A DNA stretch of 64,000 nucleotides. Source: Apostichopus japonicus. Taxonomy: Eukaryota; Echinodermata; Holothuroidea; Aspidochirotida; Stichopodidae. The first letter of the stretch is position 1. Each line of letters begins with the position of its first letter. Location of the stretch: positions 45,421,111-45,485,110 of the forward strand of contig NC_092576.1 in the NCBI RefSeq assembly GCF_037975245.1, given 5' to 3'. Positions 11,400 through 24,830 of the stretch are shown one piece after another. A program made the translations under genes and the position numbers. The notes beneath the pieces are model-generated. The model saw nothing but the letters and a program-made list of their open reading frames with translations, had not been told where the DNA came from and did not search any database.

Positions 11400-13235
11400 T
11401 AAACATGAAATACAAACAGGACAGAGAAGACCGAAAAAAATATTTCAATAATAAGTTTCGAGTTTAGATTTGAAGTTAGTTATTGAGAGTTTGTTGCGAA
11501 TGTTGAAAGACAAAGTATTTCAAAGCTTCGGTGATGTAAACGCTCTGTCGCCGTAAAAGATATTTTACATAGAGGTCCTGATTTGAGAAGAAGTTAATTC
11601 GATGGACGGAAGTCTACATTGGTTGAATGAGATATGAGATCATAGATATATCTTGGTGCAAGAATTTTTAAATGAATGCGTTTGAAACGTTCAAGTTGTG
11701 TGTCAAATTGCATTGTTGTATACCCATATACCCATAGACGCCGGTCTTAAGTGCAGCTTAACCGAAGAAACATATGCTTCATTTTGAAAACGGTGGAAAT
11801 ATAAATCGATTTGTAGAAACATAAATTATTTCTCCCGATGCATCCAGTTTTGCTTATTTTTGTGATAGTTTCTCCTCAGGCACTTTCCCCCGAAAATAAA
11901 ATCATAACTAAACCTATTATGTACGTATAATAACTAAGAGATGACGGTTATTTTCATCATGAATATGAGATATACGATTTTCAGTTGCTCGATTGCCATT
12001 GATGAAGAAATAAAAACAATTCATGAATATGGTTTCGAATGACCATTAATTGCGGTACAATCCAACGAAAGATGAAAAGACAAAGAGAAGTAATTTTGTC
12101 AGCTTTCATCAGTTAATTTTATGGTACCGACTATAAACATATGTACTTTCAAAGAGAAAATCGAGAATCAGCAATAAAGCACTAAGCTGACGGTAGGCTT
12201 TTAGTCTTTGTAACATATATAAGATATTTAGCACGAGTTTCGTAATCCAACCTCTGGCCTAGGCCGATATCAGCTGGCTCAACATTAGTCTTAGTAGAAT
12301 TACCACGACAATGTACTCGTTTCTCACAATCGTTAAGCCTAACGTTAGCCCATGTGCGACAAATAAGGCCATGCCACCAAACAATAAGATTTACCATAGG
12401 CCTATAACGGATCTTAGCGGCTCTCAGCTAAACGTAGTTGAAAACCAGATTTAGTAGACCTGAAATAGGCAAGTGAAATGCATATTTAAAGCTGGCAAGC
12501 CTTACATGTAGGGGGGAGGTGGGGATTTGATTTGGAGTAATAAACATTAGGGAATCTGTCGTGGTCACTCAAGTAAGTAATGTATGAGAACACATGAAAG
12601 ATGAAGTAAAACCCATTAGATATATTTCGAGACGTGTTTGACAGAACTAAACAGTGTATATGGTAGTATAATTAAACATGGTGGATATTACAGAATCATT
12701 TTGGATCGAGGGTGTAAGCCAAACAGGGTAACCTCACCTCCACCAACCCTTCCACTCAGATTGAATTATAAGCTAGATAAAAAGACCCCATATTAACTAA
12801 ATTTGAAGCAATGAGAAAAAAAAAAAAAGTCCTATCTGCATGGGTCTCAAGCTCCAGATTTGTTATTATTTTAAGATGATGTTGGCATACATGTAAATAC
12901 AGTAATGCAAATATGAATGGATGCTGCTTGGATAAAACACAGAGCAATGTTGGCCTACTGTAGAACAGACGTAACCAAAGAATTATGCCACTGATAGTTG
13001 AATATACATAATGAGTGGAAGTCATTGCATTTATTTTATTTTGCATAGACACTTCTGGATAAATGCATGGTGCCTGCGGGCTCCTGGCGTAGTCTGGACC
13101 CAGTGTGTGACCATGGATGAGTTTAAGATGGCACGATTATCCTTCAGCCTGCGGATATTAAATCTGGTTGTGTTCAGCCGTGCATGCACAGACTCGACCC
13201 CTTTTACCTAACAAGCCTAGTCCAGTGTGTCATTT
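11400..13235. other. Spacer, no gene recognised
   Basis: AT-rich sequence with a poly-A run near 12816-12828. The open frames here show no family features or convincing splice flanks. Confidence 0.45.
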
Positions 13236-13490
13236 TGCAATGAAGGGTATAACATGGTCTTCCATGATGTGCATGTTGTGATGAAGGGTATAGCATGGTC
13301 TTCCAGGATGTGCATGTTGTGACGAAGGGTATAACATGGTGTTCCAGGATGTGAATGTTGTGATGAAGGGTATAACATGGTCTTCCAGGATGTGCATGTT
13401 ATAATAAAGGGTATAACATGGTCTTAAATAATTCTAGGATATGCATGTTGTGATGATGGGTATAACATGGTCTTCCAGGATTTGCAATTT
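13236..13490 (+). repeat. 41-bp tandem repeat, about 6 copies
   Basis: The unit is of the form GATGAAGGGTATAACATGGT plus CTTCCAGGATGTGCATGTTGT. Copies at about 13241 and 13282 confirm the 41-base spacing. One unit near 13420 carries a short insertion. Diverged minisatellite. Confidence 0.9.
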
Positions 13491-15786
13491 TGGTGGAACT
13501 GTCTCATCTGGAAAGTTTTTTGATGGTTAAATCTGTACGAAAATTAAACCAAAAAATAGTTTATCACATATTACTTTCCTTTTTAAAAGTTCACACACAA
13601 GTAATATCAGCTTTCATCAACCATATACCAGTCATGTGATTGGTCAGAAAGTCATAATGACCAGTGGTCAACCATATGGTGCATTAACGTACTGTTCAGA
13701 TTGGTCGGATTTATAAAAAATAAAAAAAAATACGCTGGTCCAAATAGCCTACTACTCAATCGATAACCAAAAGCCTAAATCAGCAAAAGCATATTGTAAT
13801 CCTAACAATATGATTCTAGCAAGCGCTGCTGACCGTGGAAGCACTCTAAACCTGGTAGCAGACTCAAGCTCCGCCCACTCTGCACTGCATATTACGGAGA
13901 GAGAGCCAGTAGAGCTGTGGTCATGCTTAACTGATTTCAATAAATATACAATTGGACGCTCACACGCCATCATGACGGCGATGAGATTTGGCAATGGTCC
14001 ATAATTAGCTGTCGCCAAATCAATGAGAGAAGCGAATAATGGGTCAACTCATTAATCCGGGTATCTGAGAAACATGAAAATCGGACCTCACCTAACGCTT
14101 TTATATATTCTTCAGAAAGGTACCCAGCGGCCTTATATACTGTTTGTTGCAGGTTCCAAAGTGTCTGTAAAGTGTCTTATATTTTGATGTAACAGCTTGA
14201 GTATCATGCACAAGGGTTGGACACCGTTTTAGTGCTGGGTTGATTACATCTGAGATCAGCTTTTTGATGTTTTTTTTTCTGCATAAACAAAGGTGAAATG
14301 GCTATATTATTGGCAATCATTTTTTTGATGAAGGAGTCCTTTCAATATGTTTGGCAATTTTAACATCAAGCAGGTGGCATGTATTTTCCAAACTATATAA
14401 GTGTTTCATGAAGAGACCCGAGCTGAGATGTAGTCCAGGTGGGTACACCTGTCAGAGACAAGTATATTCTTACATTTAATCTTACATATCTGACCATTCT
14501 GTAGTGCATAATAAAACATTCGTCTTCAGAGAATGGTACTGGAGCGTCACAAAAGTTAGGAAATATTACTATAACCCATCATATGGAAAGGTGGCGATCA
14601 TTTGATCCGTGCATAGTCGACCTCGGGCCTTAAGTGTGTGTTTTATACCTTCCAAAACGACCGTATCGCGATCTTTTGAAAAAAATCAATGTACCGATAT
14701 CATTTACTGATATCGGCTAAAACAAATTACAGTAGTTTAAACATTTCTCTTTCATAATCTTTTAACGAATCATCATTAATCTGAACTTTACTGTATGTCG
14801 TTTTCCGATTAAAAAAGTTTAAATTTTTAGTCCAGTCGGATTTATGTGCTTGCATATTCGTTTATTTTACAAGGACGCTAACTTCAAACTACTCGAATTC
14901 TCAGACCGTTTGATCAAACTGCATGGCTAAACTTGCGCAACTAACTTCAAATTCTGTTCTTTCATATTATATAAGCCTATTTCTGATTGGTTAATGTTCA
15001 CTGTATGTCTTTTCCCCATCGAATGAAAGTTTCTGTTAGAAATTTTTCTTCGAAAACCTCATTATAACGCCTCATTATTTATTCATGAGCTACGTCACGA
15101 ATCAGCTTGTGTATCAACAACATTCTCACTGATGCTTCGTCCGACAATCGTATTGTGATTTCTGAGGTGAATTTCGAGATTTGTTAAGTAATATGCAATG
15201 AAATAAGATGACGACATTGCAATAAACATAAATTAACAAGTTGAGAATCCCATTTCATAGTTTCCTTTGAAATAGGATGAATATAGTGATATAAATTGCC
15301 CACGTAAACGTTTGTAGCGAACGTACAGGCCTACCGTGCTTTATGTATTAATGCATATGGTTTCGTACAGTTAGGTTAACACTCGTATGTACGTATAGGC
15401 TAAAGCTATCGCTAGGACTATCACTGGTTGTTTGTTTGGATGATACCACTGTAAGTGGGTAACTCTTTATTTTGCTTTTACAACCAATTGATTTGTAACA
15501 AATGTTATTTTCTCAAGTTCGATTAAAAGGTGTGCAGACAAATAAATGTATAAACACAACGTCATGTCTCAGTGTTCGTTTACATTCACTGCTATAATTA
15601 TTTTAGCATCAATTCATTTAGAAACAAATACAATCCCCTTGCCGGTAATGGAACAGTCCGCCTGTCAATATGCATATTCATACCGGTGACTCATAACATC
15701 GGCGGATTTTAGTCTGTGTGGCTTTGTAGAGCAAATGCTCTTTTATAGCCTAAACTTTTCCATATGTTACAACTACTCCCAAAATA
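13491..15786. other. Spacer, no gene recognised
   Basis: AT-rich sequence. Overlapping plus and minus frames near 13750-14018 mirror each other with no family signature. I see no tRNA or clear transposon ends. Confidence 0.45.
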
Positions 15787-16000
15787 TCAACCATCTCGGA
15801 CCCTGTCAATGGGAGTTATTGCTTTTTTTAATTTTGGTTTTTGGCCTCCAACTGACCTTTGGTGGCCTTCACAGGCATCAAAAACAATAGGGCACACCTT
15901 CTCACTATATATACCTAGTTTGAGTTGAGTCCAACTTTCCCTTGTTGAGTTACAGTGTACCCAATTGCGAGTGTCGCAGACACACACACATGCCAACCTG
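15787..16000 (-). repeat. Dispersed repeat with CA-rich end
   Basis: It contains a 'CTGACCTTTGGTGGCC' block, 'AACTTTCCCTTGTTGAGTTACAGTGTA' broken over 15936-15960, and an ACACAC run. The same order of blocks (calcium-of-sequence landmarks 'CCCTTGTTGAGTTA' then CACACACA) recurs at 37140-37265 and in part at 36095-36170. This is a dispersed repeat family, probably transposon-derived; its ends are not defined. Confidence 0.6.
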
Positions 16001-16849
16001 ACTACATAGGTTCCTTTGCAAAAGCAAGGAACCAAAAAGGTGCTTTTACTTCACCTGATCTATAGTGGAACTTCAAAAAGATGATCATCTATGACATTGA
16101 AGCAATCCTTTGCTGCAGTCTTTCACCATGTTGGAGGTATGTTTACAGATTTGACTTCAGATAGTGATCTCTGAGAACATCGACCTCTCTCTTCCAGGGG
16201 AATCCTCATTTCCTCTGTACTCATACAGTATAGGCAACAGTGAAGGCCTACAGTAATATATATGTAAAGATAAGGATAATGGCACATTTCTTATAATGCC
16301 TTGATAAACAGAGAACATGCTGTCATTATTTCATGGTGAAGACTCAAGTCTGAATATTTGAGTTTCATCAGATTAGCCATTAATAGGGAAATTTCTAAGA
16401 AAGCCCTAATACAACAACAGCAATTCAAGGACACAAACTTTTGTTACCAAAGTAATGCTAAGCCCTGCCCTCTCATAAATTTGTATCACATCAATTGCAA
16501 TATACAGCATGTGTATAGGTTATCTACCAACATCACCATACCAAGTTAGGTGATATTCCAAATGATGCTTGCCGTTGTGCCCCTGTAAAATACAGTCAAC
16601 CGACGGCAAACAAATTGCCATCGTGCTCTTTTTGTTTGCCGTCGGTGCCCATCTTTCTGTTCTGTATATTTGTACACTAAAGTTACAACAATCTTGAGAT
16701 TTTTTTTTATTCGTCCTTCGCAAATCAGCGATCTTTCCACTGTAATTTTCGCAGTTTCTGTCATCTGTGTGCTTTACAATTAAATGTGTGTACTCACAAG
16801 GTCTAGGGTGCCACAGCACAGTGTGCATTTTACGGACGGGACAGAGAAT

Positions 16850-18014
16850 ACCGGTGTGAAGTTAGATACTTATTCCCCGTTCCTCGTTCGATATTCGCGA
16901 ATGAGTAACTGAGCTGCCTATTCGGTTACGTATTCGACAATTGTATCGACGTAACACCTGTGACAAGACAAAAGCTTTCTTACAAGATGTTCAACATTTG
17001 GTCGTGGAAAAGGGGTTTATCTATGGCCCATGGGTCATATGAACTCCGATGACTATGTAGAAGGGTACCATATGGCATCTTGCCCGGTCCAAATAGTTCT
17101 TGGCCAACTAAAATGACCACTACTTCATCAGTTCTTAAATTAATGTAAAAAATTACTTTAGGCCCTAATCAAGACTAGCACGCCTTGGACCACCTTACCA
17201 ATGGGTCATATGAATTCTTGACACATTGTAGAAGGATACCATAATGCGTCTTGCCCGGTCCAAAGAGTGCTTGACCAATTAAAATGACCATTAAATCAAC
17301 ATTTTTTTAAATAAATGTAACGGGAACTGAAATAAAAACATTTGGGCCCTAATCAAGACCAGCACGCCTTGGACCGCCCAACCAATGGGTCGTAGGAAGT
17401 CTAAGGACCTTGTAGAAGGGTAACATAATGCGTCTTGCCCGGTCTAAAGAGTGCTTGACCAATTAAAAATGACCACTAATTCATTTCTTTTTTAATGAGT
17501 GTAACGGGACCACGAAAAGCTTTGGGCCCTAATCCATGCAGCACGCCTTGGATCACCAAACCGATGGTCAACATGAACTCTAAGGACATTGTAGAAGAGT
17601 ACCATAATGCGTCTTGCCCGGTCCAAAGTGTGCTTGACCAATTTAAACGACCATTAAATCATCACTTCTTCCGATGAATGTAAATGGACCTTCAAAAATC
17701 TTTAGGCCCCAGTGAAGACCAGCACGCCTTGGACCACCTAACCAATAGGTCACAGGAAGTCCAAGAACATTGTAGAACGGTACCATGATGCGTCTTGCCC
17801 GGTCCAAAGAGTGCTTGACCAATTTAAATGACCACTAAATCATTACTTCGTTAATTAATGTTAATGGACCTGCAAAAATGTTTAGGCCCCAGTCAAGACC
17901 AGCACGCCTCGGACCACCCAACCAATTGGTCATATGAATTCTAAGGACATCGTTGAAGAGTTCCATAATGCGTCTTACCCGGTCCAAAGAGTATTTGACC
18001 AATACAAACGACTA
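16850..18014 (+). repeat. Left inverted arm with ~180-bp tandem subrepeats
   Basis: After about 190 bp of unique outer sequence come six copies of a subrepeat. Each contains 'TGCCCGGTCCAAAGAG', 'CTTGACCAATTAAAATGACC' and 'GGCCCTAATCAAGACCAGCA'. The 'TGCCCGG' block falls at about 17081, 17252, 17436, 17615, 17796 and 17976 (the last changed to TACCCGG). No frame is kept between copies. Confidence 0.9.
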
Positions 18015-18908
18015 ATGCACAATCATTATCCAGTTCATTCATCAATATCTTCTTTTTTGAATTTCAACTCTACGTCTGTACCAGTGTGGTGATACAAAAC
18101 AAAAGCAACACCTTTGGCTCGCAAGTTTAATGCTAATTGGTGCTTTACAATCATCAGCATACAAAGTTTCCTTCCCATTCCGGAGAAACACACGCGCACT
18201 TTTTTTTTTTTTTTGGGTGGGGGGGGGGGACCTTAGCGCAACTACATTTTCAGAATGAAGTGATCTCTGTAGACTGGCAACGAACTGAAAACGTTTTTGT
18301 TTTAATTATTCGTTCATAGAACTTAATTTTATTTCTTTTATTCATTTCACCTGTCAACCCTTCACATATTTACAGATTTAAAGAACAGAGAAGTGTTCTT
18401 GCCTCTCTTCTTGAAAGTGGTTTTGAACGCTTTAACCCCCTTCGTAGATTCTGAAAGATTCCACTGCTACATTCTAGAGCTGACCATGGAGCTATAAACA
18501 GACAATCAGTCATCTCGGGTCAAGCAGAGATAAACTGACTTTAATAGTTTATTTAGCAAAATAGTCTTCAAGTGAAATAGGTCTACCCAGACATATATTT
18601 TATGCCGAAATCCCTTACTGATTTATTTATGATCTCCATTAGCCATAGTTGGTAATGAACCGTCCAAGTTACCCTTTAGTGCCATTCTATGCATTTTGAT
18701 TTTATCGTGTTCCCATGCATGTGCTTGTTCTTTCTCTTAGTGATTTTTCAATAGAAAGTTTCTCTTGGAGTGTAGAAGGCAGATCCACCATAAGAAGTCT
18801 CACTGGGTTTATTCCAACTAAACATAGACCAGAGTTAGTGTGATTTTTTAGTTGATTTCCTTTCATTCAGTTCTACCTAAATATTAATTATAACGTCCAT
18901 AATCTAGC

Positions 18909-20175
18909 CAGGGACGTCGCTAGAGGGGGGTGTGGGGTGTCTCACCCCCCCCCCCCCCCAATCTTGGTAAAACTGACGATAGTTGGAAAATTTTAGTGCG
19001 ACAGTCCGAATTTCCGACTGCCGTACTCTAATTTTTCCGACTGGAGCACTCTAATTTTCAAATATTCTTGTAGTGACCTAAAATTTTCGGTCAAAATTGA
19101 CCTTGAATCAGTCATATTTAGTACGATTTCCTTGTCACAATGAGAAATTGTATGTCGCGATCTTTATACTCCACCATACAAAACTTCGTATGATTTTACA
19201 AAATTTCGTATAATACAACTACTGCACAACATATATGATTAAAACGCTCAATGCTAATCTACGGAAGCTTAAAAATGCCATCAACATAAGAAAAACTTTG
19301 CCCCATAAGGTTAAATTTTTCTGTTAATTGTTTAGATAACAAGATAAAATGTTATAAAAAAAACAGAAAAATGTTGCATTGCTTACTTGCTTTAAATGAG
19401 TAATTGAACAATTTTGTGAAAAATGTTTAATTCAAAACTAATCAAATCTCGTCAATTAGTCATTTTTTGCTGCAAAATATTCAATTGTTCACTTCATTCC
19501 ATATGAGCAATTGAAACATTTTCTGAGAAATGTTTAATTGACAACTTATCTTATCTCGTCAATTGGACATTTTGGCAAAATGTTCAATTGTTCACTTCAT
19601 TCCAATTGAGCAATTGAAAAAATTTCTGCAAAATGTTTAATTGACAACTTACGGTATCGTATAACGTCAACTCAACATTTTTCTGCACAATGTTTAATTG
19701 TTCACATCATTCCAAATGCTCAGTTGGAATGAAGTGAACAATTTTTTTTCCATGTGAGTGATAAATAGCCCCACCCCACCCCCAAGAAAATAATATTAAG
19801 CGGGCTAGGAAAAAGCATTGTATTTTGTGGTAATTCACTATGTCGTCGTATATAATTTGTTGACAAAAAAGTTTCCCCTTTGTTACATAAACATAGCTTT
19901 TTTAGTCAGTAGTCTATGTAGCTTACCAAGCAGATAACTTGTACTCAGTTGCTTACTCGCTTAACCAGAGTGATTAATAAGTTTGTGAAGTGAGGGCCAG
20001 TGGTACAAATGTACCGAGAAAAGTTCGGAACAAAAGTGCCGTCGCGAAAGATAGGGTGTCTGACTGACACTGACTGGGGTACAAGGCAGCAGTTGGAATT
20101 TTCTGGCTCCAAAACCCATCCAGTTGGAATTTCAGCCACTAAACCCCCAATCATCAGGCCTTAGCTACGTCCCTG
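18909..20175. mobile_element. hAT-type element, 1,267 bp, 8-bp TSD
   Basis: The ends are CAGGGACGTCGCTAG and TTAGCTACGTCCCTG, imperfect inverted repeats of each other. Both are flanked by AATCTAGC (18901-18908 and 20176-20183), an exact 8-bp duplication. It has a C run next to the left end, a repeated ~107-bp inner block at about 19380-19745 ('AATTGTTCACTTCATTCC' recurs), and no transposase. A second copy, inverted and disrupted, is at 47817-49449. It sits in the middle of the foldback element and so postdates it. Confidence 0.9.
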
Positions 20176-21414
20176 AATCTAGCTATACAAATTTTACACA
20201 ATACACAAAACACATTCAATCCATTAGCAAAAGTGCTAGATTTAAGGTCAATTTCGCGTTTGTTAATTTAAGTCAAAATTACACTTTCTAATCACTTACA
20301 ATTGTATTTAATTAATGTATTAATTCTTCCGTAAATATCAATTAGGCTATATGCTGAGTCAATTATGGAAGTATAGAAGTCAAGAGAAATATTACATGCT
20401 TAATATCCACCCCCCCCCACCCCTCCCCATTTATTCTCTGATTGGATTGAAATATACTTGCAGAAGAGAAATTTTCATGCCAAATTACTCTAATCTGGTA
20501 GAATTGATACACTTTTACTAATCTATGTGCAAAGATGTTCCATACAGTTAATTACTCAATACTTCATAAGATAAATTTGAATGAGCGGAATAAAGGACCA
20601 TGCGTTCTGATTGTAATTGAATGATTCATTCAGGATGTTTCCTAGAAGTTTTCTCTCGTAGAAGAGCGCTTGGACATTAGGCTCGAACTAATTGATACCG
20701 ATGAACGAGCTGACTGCCTACCGTCATTTAACGTCCATGGAATTACCTTTGAAAGGCTGAGAGTTCATATTAATCATAGCGTGAATGCTCCCTTGCGTCG
20801 AACCATTAAAATTGATAGATAACTGAAATAATCTGCAGCATGTTGACAGTTAAACTGCTTTTTTGCATTTGTATTCCCAAATGAATGAAATATCGGAATA
20901 TCTTTCCTTCTACGAATGTCTCTGACCCACGTTAAAGTGATATTGTTCAATGTTTGAACGTTACTGCATGTATCAGTAATGCATGGTAGGCCTATATAGG
21001 GGATGGTTTATTTCTTTGATTGTTTGTCCGGCTGTAAGCTTCATAAGCTTCATTGGGCTATCATGACAGTGCATGCCAGCTACAAGCCTGCTACAGCCTT
21101 GCTACGGCCTTGCTACAGCCCTAGAAAGATGCTGTCGCTTTATGCCATCGTGTTCAAATATCTGCCACATTGCAATTTTTCCCTTTTGATTAGGCTGAAA
21201 TTTCGTAAGTAATTTGAGTAAGTTAATTAAATTCGGAAGTCATTTAGAGGCTTTCTTAAATTGTAAAAACTTTCCGACAGAATTTGGCCATGTATATAGA
21301 CATGCTGCCATTAATTAGAATGCACTTAAAACGAGTTCTCTCTTTTTCATTCCTTGAGGGTCCAAAGTGCAATTTGTAATGCTACCGGTTGACACTAAAC
21401 GCACGATACATAAC

Positions 21415-22437
21415 ATATGAGATGGACACTCATTTAAGAAGTGATGATGTAGTGGTCATTTAAATTGGTCAAGCACACTTTGGACCGGGCAAGACGCATT
21501 ATGGTACTCTTCTACCATGTCCTCAGAGTTAATGTTACCCATTGGTTAGGTGGTCCAAGGCGTGCTGCATGGATTAGGGCCCAAAGCTTTTTCGTGGTCC
21601 CGTTACACTCGATGATGTAGTAATAATTTAGTGGTCATTTAAATTGGTCAAGCACGCTTTGGACCGGGCAAGACGCATTATGGTACTCTTCTACCATGTC
21701 CTTAGAGTTAATGTTACCCATTGGTTAGGTGGTCCAAGGCGTGCTGCATGGATTAGGGCCCAAAGCTTTTTCGTGGTCCCGTTACACTCATCGGAACAAG
21801 TAATGATTTAATGGTCATTTAAATTGGTCAAGCACTCTTTGGACCGGGCAAGACGCATTATGTTACCCTTCTACAAGGTCCTCAGACTTCCTACGACCCA
21901 TTGGCTGGGCGGTCCAAGGCGTGCTGGTTTTGATTAGGGCCCAAATGTTTTTATTTCAGTTCCCGTTACATTTATTTTAAAAAAATGTTGATTTAATGGT
22001 CATTTTAATTGGTCAAGCACGCTTTGGACCGGGCAAGACGCATTATGGTATCCTTCTACAATGTGTTAAAAATTCATATGACCCATTGGTAAGGTGGTCC
22101 AAGGTGTGCTAGTCTTGATTAGGGCCTAAAGTAATTTTTTTACATTAATTTAAGAACTGATTAAGTACTGGTCATTTTAGTTGGTCAAGAACTATTTGGA
22201 CCTGGCAAGATGCATTATGGTACCCTTCTACATAGTCATCGGAGTTCATATGACCCATGGGCCATAGATAAACCTCTTTCCACGACCAAATGTTGAACAT
22301 CTTGTAAGAAAGCTTTTGTCTTGCCACAGGTGTTACGTCGATACAATTGTCGAAAACGTAACCGAATAGGCAGCTCAGTTACTCATTCGCGAATATCGAA
22401 CGAGGAACGGGGAATGAGTATCTAACTTCACACCGGT
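21415..22437 (-). repeat. Right inverted arm with ~180-bp tandem subrepeats
   Basis: Inverse of the left arm with five subrepeats, seen as 'GGACCGGGCAAGACGCATTATGG' type blocks near 21483, 21660, 21840, 22026 and 22199, then the same outer unique segment. The first two subrepeats here are nearly identical to each other, which suggests a recent within-arm duplication or conversion. Confidence 0.9.
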
Positions 22438-23889
22438 TGTTCAATGGTTCTCACTCAATCTTTGAGTGCTACACAATAGTGGGACCCCCACTATCTGTAA
22501 TCCATTGCGTGAGTAGGCCCACAGCAACCAAGCTTGTAAACAACAGCTATTTTCGTTGTGTTTTAGTGCACGATCAATTCTGGTAAAAACTTGTCTGGCT
22601 ATAAGAACTGGAATTTTACGCTCTGGTAAGATTGACAAGATAGTTTCTTTGGGATCTTGTCTACTGACATTGGAGGTTTTGGGACCTTTGGCTAGCCTGG
22701 CTGGAACACTTTAGACTAGCTGAAACTTATACCAGGGTGCTGTTACTAGAGTAGCAGCTCCCTGCTTATAGTACTAGTATACTGTAGTAAAATGCCAATC
22801 CTCGCATTACATTTACAGAACACAACATATGTCTAGGTAAAGGGTCAGTATTCATCCGAATTTCAGTCTTTGGTGACCATGGCTATTTGGAGTCATTCCC
22901 TCATTTATATTGTACAACAATTACAGGGCCTGATGTTTCAATCTTCGCAAGACTTTCTTTTAGAGACAAACTGTAGTCCGGCACTTTCATATTTATACAT
23001 TTCCCCCACAGGCTTTTTGTGGGTAGCAGTTCGTTATTTTTTTTCTCTCTCTCTTCAGTATCTTATTAAATCAGCCTGCCCAGTCTCAAAACAACACAGA
23101 GATGATGTGCTGGTCAACTGTAACTTGATGAAGTAGGTCACTGGTTAGTTGATATATATGAGCCTGTCAGCTTCCTGGTTTATATATCACCAAGTAGCCT
23201 AAATAAAAAAATATACAAGGGACTCTAAGGTTTTTTCATTTCTTCCTAAAGAAGGAGAGTACGAGGACCTTATATATTGGCCTCCTTTTCATAGGGTGTG
23301 AAGATTAGGTGATGAAATTTCCATTTGTCTTCTACAAGTGGAAGTGACAAAACAAATATTAAAGAGAAAATGAAAAGTATCTGGAAAAAAAGGATGCAGA
23401 CAGGGACTGATGCCCCTACTTTTGAGCAGCATCAGCTATGGTAAGGTTATCAACATTGTGATTGCCACCTTGAACAAAATTTCCCTGTAAATGCATAGAC
23501 CAATATTATTTTTGAATGAAAACAAAGTGGGGATGCATGCAGGGGGTTGGAGGTGACTAATTAAAGGCAAGATCCAAATGAAGTAAGCAAGATGTTTTTT
23601 ATGACATGTGAACTTTATATTCAACACTGTTTAATATTATAAGCCCTACAGGCAAAACTTCTGACGCTGTGAAACCAGCATACAGTAATTTTAGGGTTAT
23701 GGGGTTACTGTACTGTACATTATTCAAAAGGATATTTATTATGAAATTTAGATATGAATACATTGTCCAGCTCTAAGATCAGTAAATTTGTCTTCCATCA
23801 ATAGCCTATTTAAATCTTAATACCATTTTAGGGGTATACAGTAATGGGCTAAATATGAATTTAATAGACAACACATTTCAAGATTGTTA
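22438..23889. other. Spacer, no gene recognised
   Basis: The start (22447-22530) resembles a block near 36633-36690 ('CTCACTCAATCTT...CAACCAAGCT'), so part is repeat. The open frame at 22870-23136 has no recognisable family and no clear splice context. Confidence 0.4.
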
Positions 23890-24825
23890 ATGTATATGAA
23901 GCCCCAAGATAAGTATTTGGGGTCTTGTCAACAACCTTTAACAAATTTGATCCCACTTGGTTAAGGGTGATGTGCTTATATTAATTTTAAATGCAATATA
24001 CTGTAAATAATCACCGATCTTTAACATATATGAAGCCTAAAGACAATAGTCTTTGTGGTGTTGGTGACAACTTTTATGTAACTTAAATCACAGTTAATGG
24101 TGATGGGACGACATGTATTAAAAAACCAATATATTTCAAGATTCTTAATGTATATGAATCCCCAAAACAAGTATGTTGGGTCTTGTCAACAACCTTGATT
24201 AACTCCCATTTGGTTATGGGTTATGAGCTTATATGAATTTAATAGGCAATATATTCCAGCTCGTTAATGTACATGAAGCCCAAAAACATATATTTGGGGT
24301 CTTGTCAACAACCTCTAATCCACTTTTTTATGGGTGATGAGCTTATATGAATTTAATAGGCAATATAATTCCAGAATGTACATGAAGCCCCAAGACAAAT
24401 ATTTGAGGTCTTGTCAACAACCTCTAATCCACTTTTTTATGGGTGATGAGTTTATATGAATTTAATAGGCAATATAATTCCAGAATGTACATGAAGCCCC
24501 AAGACAAATGTTTGGGGTCTTGTCAACAACCTCTAATCCACTTTTTTATGGGTGATGAGCTTATATGAATTTAATAGGCAACATAATTCCAGATCTTCAA
24601 TGTACATGAAGCCCCAAGACAAATATTTGGGGTCTTGTCAACAACCTTTCTTAAATTTTAATCCCACTTGGTTATGGGTGATGAGCTTATATGAATTTAA
24701 TAGGCACTATAATTCCAGATCTTCAATGTGTATGTAGCCCCAAGACAAATATTTGGGGTCTTGTCAACAACCTTTAATCAATGTTAATCTACTTTTCTAT
24801 GGGTGATGAGCTTATATGAATATAA
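23890..24825 (+). repeat. ~110-bp tandem repeat, about 8 copies
   Basis: The unit includes 'TGTACATGAAGCCCCAAGAC', 'TTTGGGGTCTTGTCAACAAC' and 'GGGTGATGAGCTTATATGAA'. Central copies (24280-24600) are spaced about 109-110 bases and are close in sequence; outer copies are more diverged and up to about 120-140 bases. This is typical of a minisatellite that homogenises in its middle. Confidence 0.9.
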
Positions 24826-24830
24826 TGGGT

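Larger units (their letters stand above)
16850..22437. mobile_element. 5.6-kb foldback-type element with ~1-kb inverted arms
   Basis: The left end reads ACCGGTGTGAAGTTAGATA and the right end is its inverse. Complementarity continues inward for about 1 kb through the outer unique segment (palindromic landmarks 'CGATATTCGCGAA' and 'TTACGTCGATACAATTGTC' on the right arm) and then the ~180-bp subrepeats. The centre (about 18015-21415) has no open frame of note and carries a separate hAT insertion. Long inverted arms made of tandem subrepeats are the hallmark of foldback elements, including the sea-urchin TU elements. I find no clear target-site duplication just outside the arms, so the true element ends may lie elsewhere, or the structure may be a large inverted duplication. 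Confidence 0.75.

Noticed and set aside
14123..14166. Possible plus-strand micro-exon between TTCTTCAG and TTGCAG|GT
   Set aside because: Too short, no partner exon in phase, and the neighbouring frame stops quickly.
22447..22540. Charlie-like hAT end ('CAATGGTTCTCA' followed by TGGGACCCCCA)
   Set aside because: No inverse terminus or 8-bp duplication found in the following kilobases.
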